Assembly: GCF_918814575.1 (NCBI RefSeq)
Contig: NZ_CAKKNS010000007.1
Span: 62,001-126,000, forward strand
Source: Periweissella fabaria
GTDB lineage: Bacteria; Bacillota; Bacilli; Lactobacillales; Lactobacillaceae
Reading direction: 5' to 3'
DNA length: 64,000 nucleotides
This document shows, in pieces, positions 1-9,401 of this stretch. The notes under the pieces are model-generated. The model saw only the letters and a program-made list of their open reading frames with translations, was not told where the DNA came from and ran no database searches. The translations under genes and the position numbers were made by a program. The first letter of the stretch is position 1, and each line of letters begins with the position of its first letter.

Positions 1-299
1 GCAAAGCAAGTGCTTGGATGATTTCGATTATTGTTATTCGGGAATTAGCAGTAACTGGGCTACGCTTGTTAATTGTTGAAAATAACGGCCAAGTAATGGC
101 TGCTGCTTACCCAGGTAAAATTAAGACAACTACGCAAATGATCGCAATTATCTTATTTTACTTTAATAACGCATTTTTCAATCCAATGGGTGTACCAATG
201 GCGGAAATTATGCTTTGGATTGCCTTATTCTTTACGGTATATTCTGGATTAGATTACTTCATCCAAAACCGTAGTGTTTTTAGCGATGGCTTTAAATAA
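1..299 (+). CDS. pgsA: CDP-diacylglycerol--glycerol-3-phosphate 3-phosphatidyltransferase, C-terminal part
   Basis: This is the C-terminal end of an integral membrane enzyme that makes phosphatidylglycerophosphate, the first committed step of phosphatidylglycerol synthesis. The reading frame is open from the window edge (first full codon at 3) and ends in TAA at 297-299. The remaining residues include the SREFAITGLR-like stretch IRELAVTGLRLL, a KIKTTTQM segment and two hydrophobic helices, as in the last third of PgsA. The catalytic CDP-alcohol motif lies outside the window. It sits just upstream of cinA and recA, a common order in Bacillota. A terminator follows. The identity comes from recognised similarity plus synteny. 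Confidence 0.85.
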   Translation, partial: KASAWMISIIVIRELAVTGLRLLIVENNGQVMAAAYPGKIKTTTQMIAIILFYFNNAFFNPMGVPMAEIMLWIALFFTVYSGLDYFIQNRSVFSDGFK

Positions 300-303
300 T
301 TAA

Positions 304-353
304 ATAAAAAACGTTAGCATCCTTGAATTATTCAATTATGCTAACGTTTTTTT
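304..353 (+). terminator. Rho-independent terminator after pgsA
   Basis: Ten-base arms ACGTTAGCAT (311-320) and ATGCTAACGT (338-347) are flanked by an A run and a T run, so the hairpin ends the pgsA transcript and could also work on the minus strand. Confidence 0.85.
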
Positions 354-373
354 ATGTTTTTAGTTACATTTTT

Positions 374-382
374 TGCTAAAAT
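374..382 (+). promoter_or_regulatory. Extended -10 promoter for cinA
   Basis: TGCTAAAAT (TG at 374-375, TAAAAT at 377-382) matches an extended -10 element. I see no good -35 box. It lies between the pgsA terminator and the cinA ribosome binding site. Confidence 0.45.
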
Positions 383-435
383 TAAGAGCATAATATAGAT
401 GGAATTCGTAGAGTATTCCATGAAGGAGGTCAAAG

Positions 436-1698
436 ATGCAGGCAGAAATAATTGCAGTAGGAACAGAGATTCTATTGGGACAAATTACTGACACTAACAG
501 TCCCCTAGTTGCACGCTTATTGGCAACTTTGGACATTGATACGTATTATCAAACCGTTGTTGGTGACAACCGTGAGCGTTTATTATCCGCATTAGAGATT
601 GCTAGTGAACGGGCTGATTTAATTATTACGATTGGTGGTTTAGGACCAACTCCTGATGATTTAACAAAGCAAACAGTATCAGAGTTTGTTAAGCAAACAT
701 TGATTGAAGATCAACCAGCTTTGGACAAAATCCTGGATTACCATCAACGAACGCAACGGCCAATGTCAATTAATAATCGACTACAAGCATTATATATGGC
801 TGATGGCCAACCGCTGCTCAATGAAACTGGTTTTGCCGTGGGGTGCTTTTATCAAAATCCCAATGGGCCTGATGTCTTGTTATTACCCGGACCTCCTTGG
901 GAATTAGAGCCAATGCTAGTTAAACACGCTTTACCGGTACTTGCAGAAAATTATCAACAATCTGGCGTATTATTCTCTAGAGTGTTACGTTTTTATGGAA
1001 TTGGTGAATCACGTTTAGTAACGCAATTAGCAAATTTAATTGAAAATCAAACGAACCCAACAGTGGCCCCGTATGCCAAAGCACATGAAGTAACCTTACG
1101 GATTACCGCACAAGCTAAAACTACGGATGCAGCTATTAAATTAATCGATGAGATGGAAGCAGACATTATGGCTGAGGTGGGCGACTACTTTTATGGGTAT
1201 GGTGATGATTTTTCATTAGAAGAGTGTGTAGGTGATTTGTTGATTAATAGTAATTTACATATTACTGCAGCAGAAAGTATGACCTCTGGATTGTTTCAAA
1301 GTACGCTTGGAAAAGTTGCCGGTATTTCACAAGTATTTGATGGTGGTTTAGTAACATACTCCCCAGCAACTAAAATAGCTTTACTTGATGTTGACCCAGA
1401 AGTTATTGAAGAACATGGGGTTGTTAGTGAAGCAACAGCTTGTGCAATGGCGGTAGGTGCTCAAAAAAAATTAGGTGCCGATATTGCAATTAGCTTTACT
1501 GGTGTTGCCTCTGGTGAATTAGAAGGCCATGAAGCCGGGACGGTTTGGATTGGTATTGCATTTGAAGATGATCCCGTCCAAGCTTTCTTATACCATTTTG
1601 GAACGGAACGGCAAAAAAATCGTGAACGGGCTGTGATGGCTGGTCTGGATTTAATTCGGCGCACAATTCTAGGTTTACCAAGCGTGGAATATAAATAA
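436..1698 (+). CDS. cinA: CinA family protein (competence/damage-inducible, NMN amidohydrolase type)
   Basis: This 420-residue protein has the two-domain CinA layout: an N-terminal MoCF/COG1058 domain (about 1-170, with TIGGLGPTPDD near residues 64-74 and LLLPGPPWE) and a C-terminal PncC-like domain (about 255-415, with AAESMTSGLFQ and SFTGVASGE). Family members hydrolyse NMN and ADP-ribose and belong to pyridine nucleotide salvage; in streptococci CinA is co-expressed with RecA in competence. The C-terminal motif reads GVASGE where many PncC domains have GIAGP. The start is the ATG after AGGAGGTCAAAG. recA follows after 86 bases with its own promoter. Confidence 0.93.
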   Translation: MQAEIIAVGTEILLGQITDTNSPLVARLLATLDIDTYYQTVVGDNRERLLSALEIASERADLIITIGGLGPTPDDLTKQTVSEFVKQTLIEDQPALDKILDYHQRTQRPMSINNRLQALYMADGQPLLNETGFAVGCFYQNPNGPDVLLLPGPPWELEPMLVKHALPVLAENYQQSGVLFSRVLRFYGIGESRLVTQLANLIENQTNPTVAPYAKAHEVTLRITAQAKTTDAAIKLIDEMEADIMAEVGDYFYGYGDDFSLEECVGDLLINSNLHITAAESMTSGLFQSTLGKVAGISQVFDGGLVTYSPATKIALLDVDPEVIEEHGVVSEATACAMAVGAQKKLGADIAISFTGVASGELEGHEAGTVWIGIAFEDDPVQAFLYHFGTERQKNRERAVMAGLDLIRRTILGLPSVEYK

Positions 1699-1718
1699 AA
1701 ACATTTGTTCGTTTTAAC

Positions 1719-1747
1719 TTGCGTTTTGCCGAACATAACGGTAAGAT
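1719..1747 (+). promoter_or_regulatory. recA promoter
   Basis: TTGCGT (1719-1724), a 17-base spacer and TAAGAT (1742-1747) form a good sigma-A promoter. A CGAAC half-site lies in the spacer (1730-1734) and an inverted TTTGTTCG lies just upstream (1704-1711). This is not the CGAAC-N4-GTTCG arrangement of a Gram-positive LexA box, so SOS control cannot be claimed. Confidence 0.6.
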
Positions 1748-1784
1748 AACTATATTGAAAAAGTAGTGAATGGAGGAACCACTT

Positions 1785-2855
1785 TTGGCTGATGAACGTA
1801 AAGCAGCGCTTGATGCTGCACTTAAGAAAATCGAAAAGAACTTTGGGAAAGGTTCAATTATGCGTTTGGGTGAAAATGCACAAACACAGATTTCTACAGT
1901 ACCATCTGGTTCATTGAAACTTGATATTGCTTTGGGAGTCGGTGGCTATCCAAAGGGGCGAATTATTGAAATATACGGGCCAGAATCATCTGGTAAGACA
2001 ACATTGGCTTTACACGCTGTTGCTGAAATTCAAAAAGCCGGTGGTACAGCAGCATATATTGATGCTGAAAATGCCTTGGATTCAAAGTACGCTGAAAATT
2101 TAGGTGTAAAGATTGATGACTTACTACTATCACAACCAGATACAGGTGAACAAGGGCTTGAAATTGCTGATGCTCTAGTTTCTTCTGGAGCAATTGACAT
2201 TTTAGTTGTCGATTCAGTGGCAGCCTTAGTACCACGTGCCGAAATTGAAGGTGAAATGGGTGACGCACACGTTGGGTTACAAGCACGTTTGATGTCACAA
2301 GCATTGCGGAAACTTTCTGGTTCAATTAACAAAACTGGAACGATTGCGATTTTTATTAATCAAATTCGTGAAAAAGTTGGAGTTATGTTTGGTAATCCAG
2401 AAACGACCCCAGGTGGACGAGCACTTAAATTCTATTCAACGGTTCGTTTAGAAGTTCGTCGTTCTGCTCAAATTAAAGATGGTACAGACATTATTGGGAA
2501 CAACACTAAAATTAAAGTTGTTAAAAATAAAGTTGCGCCACCATTTAAAGTCGCCGAAGTAGACATTATGTATGGAGAAGGGGTATCACAAACAGGTGAA
2601 TTGATTGATTTGGCTGTTGAAAAAGATATCGTGGATAAATCCGGTTCATGGTTTGCTTATAACGGTGAACGAGTTGGTCAAGGACGTGAAAACGTTAAAA
2701 AATATCTTGATGCAGAAGAGCATGCCGCAATGCGTTTAGAAATTTACAATCGTGTCCGTGCAGCGTATGGAATTGGTGATGATGTGGAAGAAACATACAC
2801 AGAAACGCCAGCTGTGGATGATGCAAAAACGGATATTTTAAACGATGAAGATTAA
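1785..2855 (+). CDS. recA: Recombinase A
   Basis: RecA is the DNA-dependent ATPase that forms filaments on single-stranded DNA, drives strand exchange and triggers LexA autocleavage. The Walker A box GPESSGKT is at about residues 65-72; the LVVDS Walker B, the QALRKLSG loop and the [22 protein letters not shown] loop-2 region are present. An acidic tail ends the protein. I place the start at TTG 1785, eight bases after GGAGG (1772-1776); an in-frame ATG at 1770 overlaps that Shine-Dalgarno sequence and would add five residues. From the TTG the protein is 356 aa and begins ADERKAALD, as lactobacillar RecA does. The usual DAEHALDP stretch reads DAENALDS. Confidence 0.97.
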   Translation: MADERKAALDAALKKIEKNFGKGSIMRLGENAQTQISTVPSGSLKLDIALGVGGYPKGRIIEIYGPESSGKTTLALHAVAEIQKAGGTAAYIDAENALDSKYAENLGVKIDDLLLSQPDTGEQGLEIADALVSSGAIDILVVDSVAALVPRAEIEGEMGDAHVGLQARLMSQALRKLSGSINKTGTIAIFINQIREKVGVMFGNPETTPGGRALKFYSTVRLEVRRSAQIKDGTDIIGNNTKIKVVKNKVAPPFKVAEVDIMYGEGVSQTGELIDLAVEKDIVDKSGSWFAYNGERVGQGRENVKKYLDAEEHAAMRLEIYNRVRAAYGIGDDVEETYTETPAVDDAKTDILNDED

Positions 2856-2863
2856 TAAATAAA

Positions 2864-2900
2864 GTAAAAAAGTTCATACTAGGATGTATGAACTTTTTTT
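2864..2900 (+). terminator. recA terminator
   Basis: The perfect stem AAAAAGTTCATAC / GTATGAACTTTTT around a short loop, followed by a T run, closes recA. Confidence 0.9.
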
Positions 2901-3023
2901 GTTTAAAAACGGATTTTTGTTCTAAATTTAAGCTAATCAATTTAAAAATTTAATTGAATACCGAATATTTAGGTTATATTCAAGATAAATTATCCAATAT
3001 AGCCGCAATCAATATCCTAAAAA

Positions 3024-3032
3024 TGTTATAAT
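3024..3032 (+). promoter_or_regulatory. Extended -10 promoter of the folD-recN cluster
   Basis: TGTTATAAT is a perfect TGn-TATAAT element at 3024-3032, about 33 bases before the folD start, with no clear -35. It probably drives the folD-xseA-xseB-ispA-tlyA-argR-recN series, since no terminator is visible inside that series. Confidence 0.6.
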
Positions 3033-3064
3033 TAAGCACTATTATTTGTGAAAGGGATTTTAAA

Positions 3065-3919
3065 ATGACGAAACTAATTGACGGAAAACAGGTTGCCAAT
3101 GACCTTAAAGTACAAATTGCTAGTAGTGTAAAAAAATTGATAGCATTAGGCATTACGCCAGGAATTGCAGTAATTCTAGTCGGCGATGATCCAGCCTCAC
3201 AAATCTACGTTCGAAATAAGCAACGCGCCGCTGAAAAGTTAGGAATTGATTCAGAAGTGATTCACTTGCCAGCAACAACAAGTGAAGAAAAGGTACTGGC
3301 AAAAATTGCGGCATTAAATGCTAACCCAGCCATTGATGCGATTTTAGTACAGTCACCAATGCCAGCTCAGATTGATGAAAATCGGATTCAAAGTGCGATT
3401 GTACCAGAAAAAGATGTCGATGGGTTTCACCCACAAAATGTGGGAGCATTATTTAATAATGCCCAGGATTACTACCCAATGGCTAATACACCACGTGGTA
3501 TTATGACATTACTTAATGAATACATGCCTAATTTAGTTGGTAAAAAAGCGCTCGTGATAGGTCGTTCAATTTTAGTTGGTCGGCCAATGATGGCTATGTT
3601 GAATAATGCGGATGCAACCGTTACTTTAGCCCACCGCCATACTACTAATTTAGAACAATTAATTGCCGATGCCGATGTAATTGTGGTGGCTGTTGGTAAA
3701 CCACATTTTCTTAAAATGAGTGATGTTAAAGCGGATGCGGTAGTAATTGATGTGGGTATTAATCGCTTGGCAGACGGGACTTTAGTTGGTGATGTTTTGG
3801 ATGATATGCCGGATTCAGAGCAACTATTAACACCTGTACCCGGTGGTGTTGGTCCGATGACAATTGCAACGTTAATGCAAACGACAGTTGAATTAGCGCG
3901 TCAACACAGTACGATATAA
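3065..3919 (+). CDS. folD: Bifunctional methylenetetrahydrofolate dehydrogenase / methenyltetrahydrofolate cyclohydrolase
   Basis: FolD interconverts 5,10-methylene-, 5,10-methenyl- and 10-formyl-tetrahydrofolate with NADP+, supplying one-carbon units for purines and formyl-methionine. The protein is 284 aa, the usual length. The catalytic YVRNKQRA lysine is near residue 56, followed by EKDVDGFHP, VIGRSILVGRPM (Rossmann nucleotide site) and a C-terminal PGGVGPMTIATLM. The ATG follows GAAAGGGATTTTAAA. It heads a cluster with xseA 16 bases downstream. In many Bacillota folD follows nusB; here it follows recA. Confidence 0.96.
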   Translation: MTKLIDGKQVANDLKVQIASSVKKLIALGITPGIAVILVGDDPASQIYVRNKQRAAEKLGIDSEVIHLPATTSEEKVLAKIAALNANPAIDAILVQSPMPAQIDENRIQSAIVPEKDVDGFHPQNVGALFNNAQDYYPMANTPRGIMTLLNEYMPNLVGKKALVIGRSILVGRPMMAMLNNADATVTLAHRHTTNLEQLIADADVIVVAVGKPHFLKMSDVKADAVVIDVGINRLADGTLVGDVLDDMPDSEQLLTPVPGGVGPMTIATLMQTTVELARQHSTI

Positions 3920-3935
3920 TTAATAGGCGTATATT

Positions 3936-5270
3936 ATGGAAAAACAACAGTATTTATCAATTAGTGCATTAACTAATTATTTAAAACGGAAGTTTGATGC
4001 TGATCCTTATTTGGAAAAGGTATTTTTAACTGGTGAAATTTCAAATTGGCGATTACGACCTACGCACCAATATTTTAGTTTAAAAGATGATAATGCAAAA
4101 ATTAATGCCACGATGTTTCAAGGCAATTTTAAAAAAATAAAATTTCAACCAGAAGAAGGGATGAAAGTCTTAGTTACTGGGCGAATTTCTTTATATGGAC
4201 CATCAGGTTCGTATCAAATAATTGTTGATTCCATGCAACCAGATGGAGTTGGTGCGTTATATCAAGCTTATGAACAACTAAAGAAAAAACTGCAAAGTGA
4301 AGGCTTATTTGATCGTCCTAAACGATCACTACAGCGGTTTCCAAAACGAATTGCCGTTATTACCTCACCAAGTGGGGCGGTAATTAGAGATATTATAACG
4401 ACCACCCAACGCCGCTATCCGATTGCACAATTAGTATTATATCCGGCAGTTGTTCAAGGTGATAATGCTGTCACTAGCTTAGTTACTTGTCTTCAACAGG
4501 TTGCGCAAGGCGATTATGATGCAGTTATTATCGGCCGTGGTGGTGGTTCAATTGAAGATTTATGGCCGTTTAATGAAGAAGCGGTTGCTCGAGCGATTGT
4601 GGCAATGCCCATGCCAGTTGTGAGTTCAGTAGGACATGAAACTGATACGACAATTGCGGATTTGGTCGCTGATGTCCGGGCGGCAACGCCAACAGCTGCT
4701 GCCGAATTAGTGACACCGCGGCTAGATGAAGAATTGATTAACCTACAACAACTTGAAAATCGGTTACAAACGGCAATGCTTAATCGGGTTAAATTTGCGA
4801 AACAACAAGTTGCCCGACAAATGCAATCCGTTGTTTTTAGTAATCCACAACGCCTATATGATGGTTATATGCAACGCGCTGATTTAGCAGCGGAACGGTT
4901 GACTAATGCGATGCAACAGCGCGTGACAAGTGCAAATAACCGTTATCAACTAGCAGCTCGTGGGCTACCATTACTACAATATCGACAACAAGTATTGCAA
5001 CTTGAAAAGCATATCAATGTGACACAACGGCAATTGATGCAAGCAACCTCGCAGATTGTTAAAGATAAACAACAGCAAGTTGCCAAACAAATGCAAGCCT
5101 TGGATTTAGTATCACCATTAAATATCTTGAGCCGGGGATATGCATTAGCGACAAAAGATAACCAGGTTATTAAAAGTATTAGTAATATTAATGTGGATGA
5201 TGAAATTACATTACGGATTAATGATGGAATATTAAGTGCCAAAGTAACAGATATTAGAAAGGAATCTTAA
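3936..5270 (+). CDS. xseA: Exodeoxyribonuclease VII large subunit
   Basis: This is the large subunit of exonuclease VII, which degrades single-stranded DNA in both directions and works with the small subunit XseB encoded one base downstream. It has 444 residues. An N-terminal OB fold (about 10-100, with LTGEISNWR and HQYFSLKD) is followed by the Exonuc_VII_L catalytic core with [32 protein letters not shown] and [17 protein letters not shown], then a glutamine-rich helical region and a C-terminal LSRGYALAT segment. Length and all family motifs are intact. Confidence 0.96.
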   Translation: MEKQQYLSISALTNYLKRKFDADPYLEKVFLTGEISNWRLRPTHQYFSLKDDNAKINATMFQGNFKKIKFQPEEGMKVLVTGRISLYGPSGSYQIIVDSMQPDGVGALYQAYEQLKKKLQSEGLFDRPKRSLQRFPKRIAVITSPSGAVIRDIITTTQRRYPIAQLVLYPAVVQGDNAVTSLVTCLQQVAQGDYDAVIIGRGGGSIEDLWPFNEEAVARAIVAMPMPVVSSVGHETDTTIADLVADVRAATPTAAAELVTPRLDEELINLQQLENRLQTAMLNRVKFAKQQVARQMQSVVFSNPQRLYDGYMQRADLAAERLTNAMQQRVTSANNRYQLAARGLPLLQYRQQVLQLEKHINVTQRQLMQATSQIVKDKQQQVAKQMQALDLVSPLNILSRGYALATKDNQVIKSISNINVDDEITLRINDGILSAKVTDIRKES

Positions 5271-5271
5271 A

Positions 5272-5505
5272 ATGCCAGCTACTGATAAAAAAACATTTGA
5301 AGAGAATTTAACCGATCTTGAAGCGATTGTGACTCGTTTGGAACGTGGCGATGTACCACTTGAAGAAGCTTTAACTCAATTCCAAGCTGGAGTCGCCTTG
5401 AGTCAAGAACTACAAAAAACATTGAGCGAAGCAGAAAAAACACTAACTAAAATGATTAACAATCAAGGGCAAGAAGTTACCTTTGATGCAAGTAGTGCAC
5501 AGTAA
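5272..5505 (+). CDS. xseB: Exodeoxyribonuclease VII small subunit
   Basis: A 77-residue helical protein with the XseB pattern [26 protein letters not shown], followed by a second helix. Several copies bind the XseA C-terminal helices and keep the nuclease soluble and controlled. The ATG lies one base after the xseA stop, with AAAGGAATC as ribosome binding site inside the end of xseA, so the two are translationally coupled. Confidence 0.94.
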   Translation: MPATDKKTFEENLTDLEAIVTRLERGDVPLEEALTQFQAGVALSQELQKTLSEAEKTLTKMINNQGQEVTFDASSAQ

Positions 5506-5517
5506 GGAATATTGAAG

Positions 5518-6378
5518 ATGCAAAAATATCAAGACTTCTATCAGGAGTATGTACCCCAAATCGAACAAGTCATGGATCAAGCATTATTGGAACTTAATGG
5601 CCCAGCCACGTTGATTGAAGCAATGCGTTATTCTGTTAATGCTGGGGGTAAACGCTTGCGGCCAATTATGACTTTAGTCGTTTATCAGGGTTTTGGTGGC
5701 ATTATTACCGATGATGTTATCCGAGTAGCTTGCGCAATTGAATTAATTCATACGTATTCATTAATTCATGATGACCTACCTGCGATGGACAACGATGATT
5801 TACGCCGCGGCAAACCAACAAGTCATAAAAAATTTGGTGAAGCCCAAGCAATTTTGGCTGGAGATGCGTTATTAACATTAGCCTTTAGCTGGATTGCAGA
5901 TAGTAATATTAACGCAATTAGTAAAGTTGCATTAATTGCAAAATTAGCCCAAAATGCAGGCCCAGTAGGGATGGTTGGTGGTCAAGTTGCTGACATGCTT
6001 GGTAACGAATTAACCTATTCACATGCAGAATTAGTTTCAGTGCATAATTTGAAAACAGGTGCATTACTTAGTTATGCTGCTGCTGCCGGTGGGATTTTAG
6101 CGCAAGTTTCAAACGAGCTTGTGCAAGACTTAAGTGAGTTTGGTTTGAAGTATGGGTTAGCATTCCAGATTGAAGATGATATTTTAGATGTGAACGATAG
6201 TGTCGATATCGAGAAAAATACGTATCCACACTTATTAGGATTAGTAGGTGCAAAACAAGAACTAGCTAGTGTAGTTGATGCTACTCAGGCAAAATTAGCA
6301 GGCATTGCTAGTAAACAAGCATTTGATTTGGAATTAGTGGCAGGATTATTGAGTTATTTTGAAAGGAAAAATGATTAA
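5518..6378 (+). CDS. ispA: Short-chain polyprenyl (farnesyl/geranylgeranyl) diphosphate synthase
   Basis: A trans-prenyltransferase that condenses IPP with DMAPP/GPP to give farnesyl (or geranylgeranyl) diphosphate, the precursor for undecaprenyl phosphate and quinones. Seen: GGKRLRPIM near the N-terminus, the first aspartate-rich motif DDLPAMDNDDLRRGKPT, GGQVADM, a KTGALL stretch and the second motif FQIEDDILD. About 286 aa is typical. I chose ATG 5518, eight bases after AAGGAA; an in-frame TTG at 5512 sits too close to it. Position between xseB and tlyA is the conserved Bacillota order. Product chain length cannot be fixed from sequence alone. Confidence 0.94.
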   Translation: MQKYQDFYQEYVPQIEQVMDQALLELNGPATLIEAMRYSVNAGGKRLRPIMTLVVYQGFGGIITDDVIRVACAIELIHTYSLIHDDLPAMDNDDLRRGKPTSHKKFGEAQAILAGDALLTLAFSWIADSNINAISKVALIAKLAQNAGPVGMVGGQVADMLGNELTYSHAELVSVHNLKTGALLSYAAAAGGILAQVSNELVQDLSEFGLKYGLAFQIEDDILDVNDSVDIEKNTYPHLLGLVGAKQELASVVDATQAKLAGIASKQAFDLELVAGLLSYFERKND

Positions 6379-6380
6379 GG

Positions 6381-7226
6381 ATGGCGGATAAGGAACGCGT
6401 TGATATTTTATTAGTACAACAGGGAGTGTTTCCCACTCGGGAACAAGCTAAACGTGCCATTATGGCGGGACTTGTACTAGGTGAAAATGAAGAACGATTA
6501 GATAAACCCGGTGTTAAAATACCAGTAACGACAGAATTGCACTTAAAAGGAACACCAATGCCTTATGTTTCACGGGGGGGCTTTAAATTAGCCAAAGCCT
6601 TAACAGCATTTGAAATTGATGTTACTGATCGAATTGTGTTAGATATTGGATCATCAACTGGTGGTTTTACTGATGTGGTCCTTCAAAATGGTGCTAATAA
6701 GTCGTATGCCTTAGATGTAGGAACTAATCAATTAGCCTGGAAGTTACGCTCTGACGAACGAGTTATCGTTATGGAAAATACTAATTTCCGCTATTCAAAA
6801 TTAGCTGATTTTACACACGGCCAACCTAATTTTGCCACGATTGATGTTTCATTTATTTCGTTGCATCTAATTTTGCCACCATTACGTGATATTCTCGCTG
6901 AGAATGGTGAAGTTGTTGCGTTGATTAAGCCACAATTTGAAGCTGGGCGTGAAAACGTTGGGAAACATGGTATTGTACGTGATCCAGCCGTGCATAAAGC
7001 AGTCCTAGAAGATATCGTTAAATTTGCGGTTTCGGTAGGCTTTACTGTTGAAAACTTAGACTTTTCACCCATTAAAGGTGGCGAAGGAAATATTGAATTC
7101 TTAGCACACTTAAGAGCAACAGCGACTCCAGAAGTGGCGGCAAATGTCGATGTTGATGCTGTGCAAGCACGTGCTTATGAACAATTAAACCGTAAAGATG
7201 AAAATCCTGAAAAGGGGGCTTCTTAA
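6381..7226 (+). CDS. tlyA: TlyA family 23S/16S rRNA 2'-O-methyltransferase (S4 domain + FtsJ domain)
   Basis: The N-terminal S4 RNA-binding domain (about 1-60, KERVDILLVQQGVFPTREQAKRAI) is joined to an FtsJ-like SAM methyltransferase domain with LDIGSSTGGFTDV as the SAM-binding loop, IDVSFISL and ALIKPQFEAGRE. TlyA proteins methylate cytidine 2'-OH positions in rRNA; some are also reported as haemolysin-like, which is probably indirect. The 281-residue length is normal. The ATG is two bases after the ispA stop and the TAA overlaps the argR ATG by one base, so the genes are coupled. Confidence 0.92.
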   Translation: MADKERVDILLVQQGVFPTREQAKRAIMAGLVLGENEERLDKPGVKIPVTTELHLKGTPMPYVSRGGFKLAKALTAFEIDVTDRIVLDIGSSTGGFTDVVLQNGANKSYALDVGTNQLAWKLRSDERVIVMENTNFRYSKLADFTHGQPNFATIDVSFISLHLILPPLRDILAENGEVVALIKPQFEAGRENVGKHGIVRDPAVHKAVLEDIVKFAVSVGFTVENLDFSPIKGGEGNIEFLAHLRATATPEVAANVDVDAVQARAYEQLNRKDENPEKGAS

Positions 7227-7678
7227 TGAGAAAGCAAGAACGACACGAACTGATTCGACGATTAGTACAATCGCAATCGTTTGAGCGTCAAGATCAATTA
7301 GTTTATGCAATTGAAGAACAAATTGGAAAAAAAGTTACCCAGGCAACAATTAGTCGGGATTTACGGGAGCTTAATTTAATCAAAGTTCGGAATACTAACG
7401 GGAATTTTAATTATCAATTTGCACCGAATGAATTCTCATTAGATCGTAGTCGGTTAGCACGCTTGCTAGGGCGTAATGTTGAAGCTTTGGCAATTCAAGA
7501 TACGATGATTTTATTAAAAGTAATTCCGGGTACTGGTGAAGTTATCGGTAATTTAATTGAAGCAATGGAAATTGATGAAATTTTTGCGGTGATGGTCAAT
7601 GACGCTAAAGTAATGTTATTTATTAAAGATCAATGCAATAGTAAGTTAGTTGCTAATAAAATTCGAGATTTACTATAA
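7226..7678 (+). CDS. argR: Arginine repressor ArgR/AhrC
   Basis: An arginine-responsive regulator of 150 aa: N-terminal winged helix (about 1-70, with KVTQATISRDLRELNLIKV) and C-terminal arginine-binding hexamerisation domain (about 80-150, with VIPGTGEVIGNLIEAM and a GTGE arginine-contact loop). It controls arginine synthesis and catabolism genes; none lie in this window. Its place between tlyA and recN is conserved in Bacillota and probably reflects ancestral operon structure rather than function. AAAGGGGGC precedes the ATG. Confidence 0.95.
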   Translation: MRKQERHELIRRLVQSQSFERQDQLVYAIEEQIGKKVTQATISRDLRELNLIKVRNTNGNFNYQFAPNEFSLDRSRLARLLGRNVEALAIQDTMILLKVIPGTGEVIGNLIEAMEIDEIFAVMVNDAKVMLFIKDQCNSKLVANKIRDLL

Positions 7679-7700
7679 TAAAATGTGAGGAGATGATGGC

Positions 7701-9401
7701 ATGTTACAAGAATTATCAATTGATAATTTTGCGATTATCCCCCATCTGCAAATTGATTTCAACCAAGGTATGACGGTCCTTTCAGGTGAAACGGGTGCCG
7801 GTAAATCAATTATAATTGATGCGGTTGGTTTACTTGCTGGTGGTCGTGGTTCGCAAGAGTTTATTCGTACAGGTAGTCAAAAAGCGGTCTTACAAGCAGC
7901 CTTTATCATTGATACGACAAATCAACATTTTATGACGGTCTTAGCTGATTTAGGAATTGAAGTTACTGATGAGCAGTTAATTATTCAACGGGAAATTCAT
8001 CGTAGTGGGCGTAATGTTATCCGGGTCAATGGGATGTTACTTAACTTAACCACTTTAAAACAAGTTGGGGAGTTTTTAGTTGATATTCATGGTCAAAATG
8101 AACATCAAGAGTTAATGCAACCTGAAAAACATTTAGCAATGCTGGATGAATATATTGGGGATGAATTAATTGAATTAAAGCAACAGTATCAAGCGATGTT
8201 TACACAGTATCGCCAAGTCCAAAAAGCGGTTAAAGAAAAACAACAAAATCAACAAGCATGGGCACAACGCTTTGATATGTTGAAATTTCAAGTTGAAGAG
8301 TTAGAAGATGCAGCTTTACAGATTGATGAAGAGGAACTTCTGCTAGCAGAACGAGGCAGGTTAAATAATTTTCAAAAGATTATGAGTGCCTTAGAGTTAG
8401 TTAGTGTTAAATTAAGCGGTGCTGAAGAACCTGGTGCCGTGGATAGCCTAGGTGAAGCGATGCAAGCAATGCAAAGTATTGAGAGCATTGATGAAAGTTT
8501 TCATGAAATTAGTGAAACCATTGATAGTAGCTTTTATGCTTTGCAAGAAATTGTCAAAGATGTTAGTAATCAAATGGATTTACTGGAATATGATGAAGAA
8601 CGCTTGAATCAAATCGAACAGCGCTTAGATTTAATTCATCAGTTGGAACGTAAATACGGGCCAGATGTAGCAGCCATGCTAACGTATTTAAAAAATATTA
8701 AAATTGAATTTAACCAAATGGAAAGCGTGAGTGCCAATAGTGATCAACTTGAAGAACAGTTAAGTAAGATTACGACACAGCTGACCGACTTGGGAGCAAA
8801 GCTTTCAGCAATACGGCAAACCAATGCGCTGACATTAGCGGAAAAGATTCATCAACAACTACAAGATTTGTATATGGAAAAAGCCCGCTTTAGCGTTAAT
8901 TTTAAGCAACGGGCAACTTATCAATTCGATGGAGTAGATGAGGTTGAATTTTATATTCAAACCAATCCAGGTGAAGCGGCTAAACCACTTGCTAAAATTG
9001 CATCTGGTGGTGAGCTTTCACGGATGATGTTAGCGATGAAGACTATTTTTGCACAAAATCAAGGTGTCACATCGATTGTCTTTGACGAAGTGGATACTGG
9101 TGTTTCTGGCCGAGTCGCTCAAGCGATTGCGGAAAAAATTGCCACAATTGCTGCTCATTCACAAGTGTTAACAATTACGCATTTACCACAAGTAGCAGCA
9201 ATGGCGGATCAACATTACTTGATACAAAAAACGGTTATTAATGACCGTACCGAAACATCAATTCAATTGCTTGATGAACAACAACGGGCGCGTGAGTTAG
9301 CGAGAATGATTAGTGGTACGGAAGTAACTGATTTATCGTTGGCGAATGCCACTGAGTTATTAGGATTAGCTAGCCGTAAGAAAAAGGAGTCCCATGAATA
9401 G
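7701..9401 (+). CDS. recN: DNA repair protein RecN
   Basis: RecN is an SMC-like ATPase recruited early to double-strand breaks. The 566-residue protein begins with LQELSIDNFAII and Walker A GETGAGKS (about 31-38), has a long glutamine- and glutamate-rich coiled coil in the middle with the Q-loop-like DIHGQNEHQEL near residue 130, and ends with LASGGELSRMMLA (ABC signature) and the Walker B segment IVFDEVDTGVSG. The ribosome binding site GAGGAGATGATGGC is strong. The stop overlaps the next ATG by eight bases. Confidence 0.96.
   Translation: MLQELSIDNFAIIPHLQIDFNQGMTVLSGETGAGKSIIIDAVGLLAGGRGSQEFIRTGSQKAVLQAAFIIDTTNQHFMTVLADLGIEVTDEQLIIQREIHRSGRNVIRVNGMLLNLTTLKQVGEFLVDIHGQNEHQELMQPEKHLAMLDEYIGDELIELKQQYQAMFTQYRQVQKAVKEKQQNQQAWAQRFDMLKFQVEELEDAALQIDEEELLLAERGRLNNFQKIMSALELVSVKLSGAEEPGAVDSLGEAMQAMQSIESIDESFHEISETIDSSFYALQEIVKDVSNQMDLLEYDEERLNQIEQRLDLIHQLERKYGPDVAAMLTYLKNIKIEFNQMESVSANSDQLEEQLSKITTQLTDLGAKLSAIRQTNALTLAEKIHQQLQDLYMEKARFSVNFKQRATYQFDGVDEVEFYIQTNPGEAAKPLAKIASGGELSRMMLAMKTIFAQNQGVTSIVFDEVDTGVSGRVAQAIAEKIATIAAHSQVLTITHLPQVAAMADQHYLIQKTVINDRTETSIQLLDEQQRARELARMISGTEVTDLSLANATELLGLASRKKKESHE

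Noticed and set aside
1704-1734. TTTGTTCG and CGAACATA inverted half-sites around the recA -35 as a LexA box
   Set aside because: The half-sites point the wrong way and are 18 bases apart; the Gram-positive SOS box is CGAAC-N4-GTTCG.
1770-1784. ATG 1770 as the recA start
   Set aside because: It overlaps the GGAGG that properly serves TTG 1785, and the extra residues MEEPL are absent from RecA N-termini that I know.
1963-2332. Long minus-strand open frames opposite recA, folC, carB and mutL
   Set aside because: They are antisense shadows of strongly biased coding sequence, without ribosome binding sites or recognisable domains.
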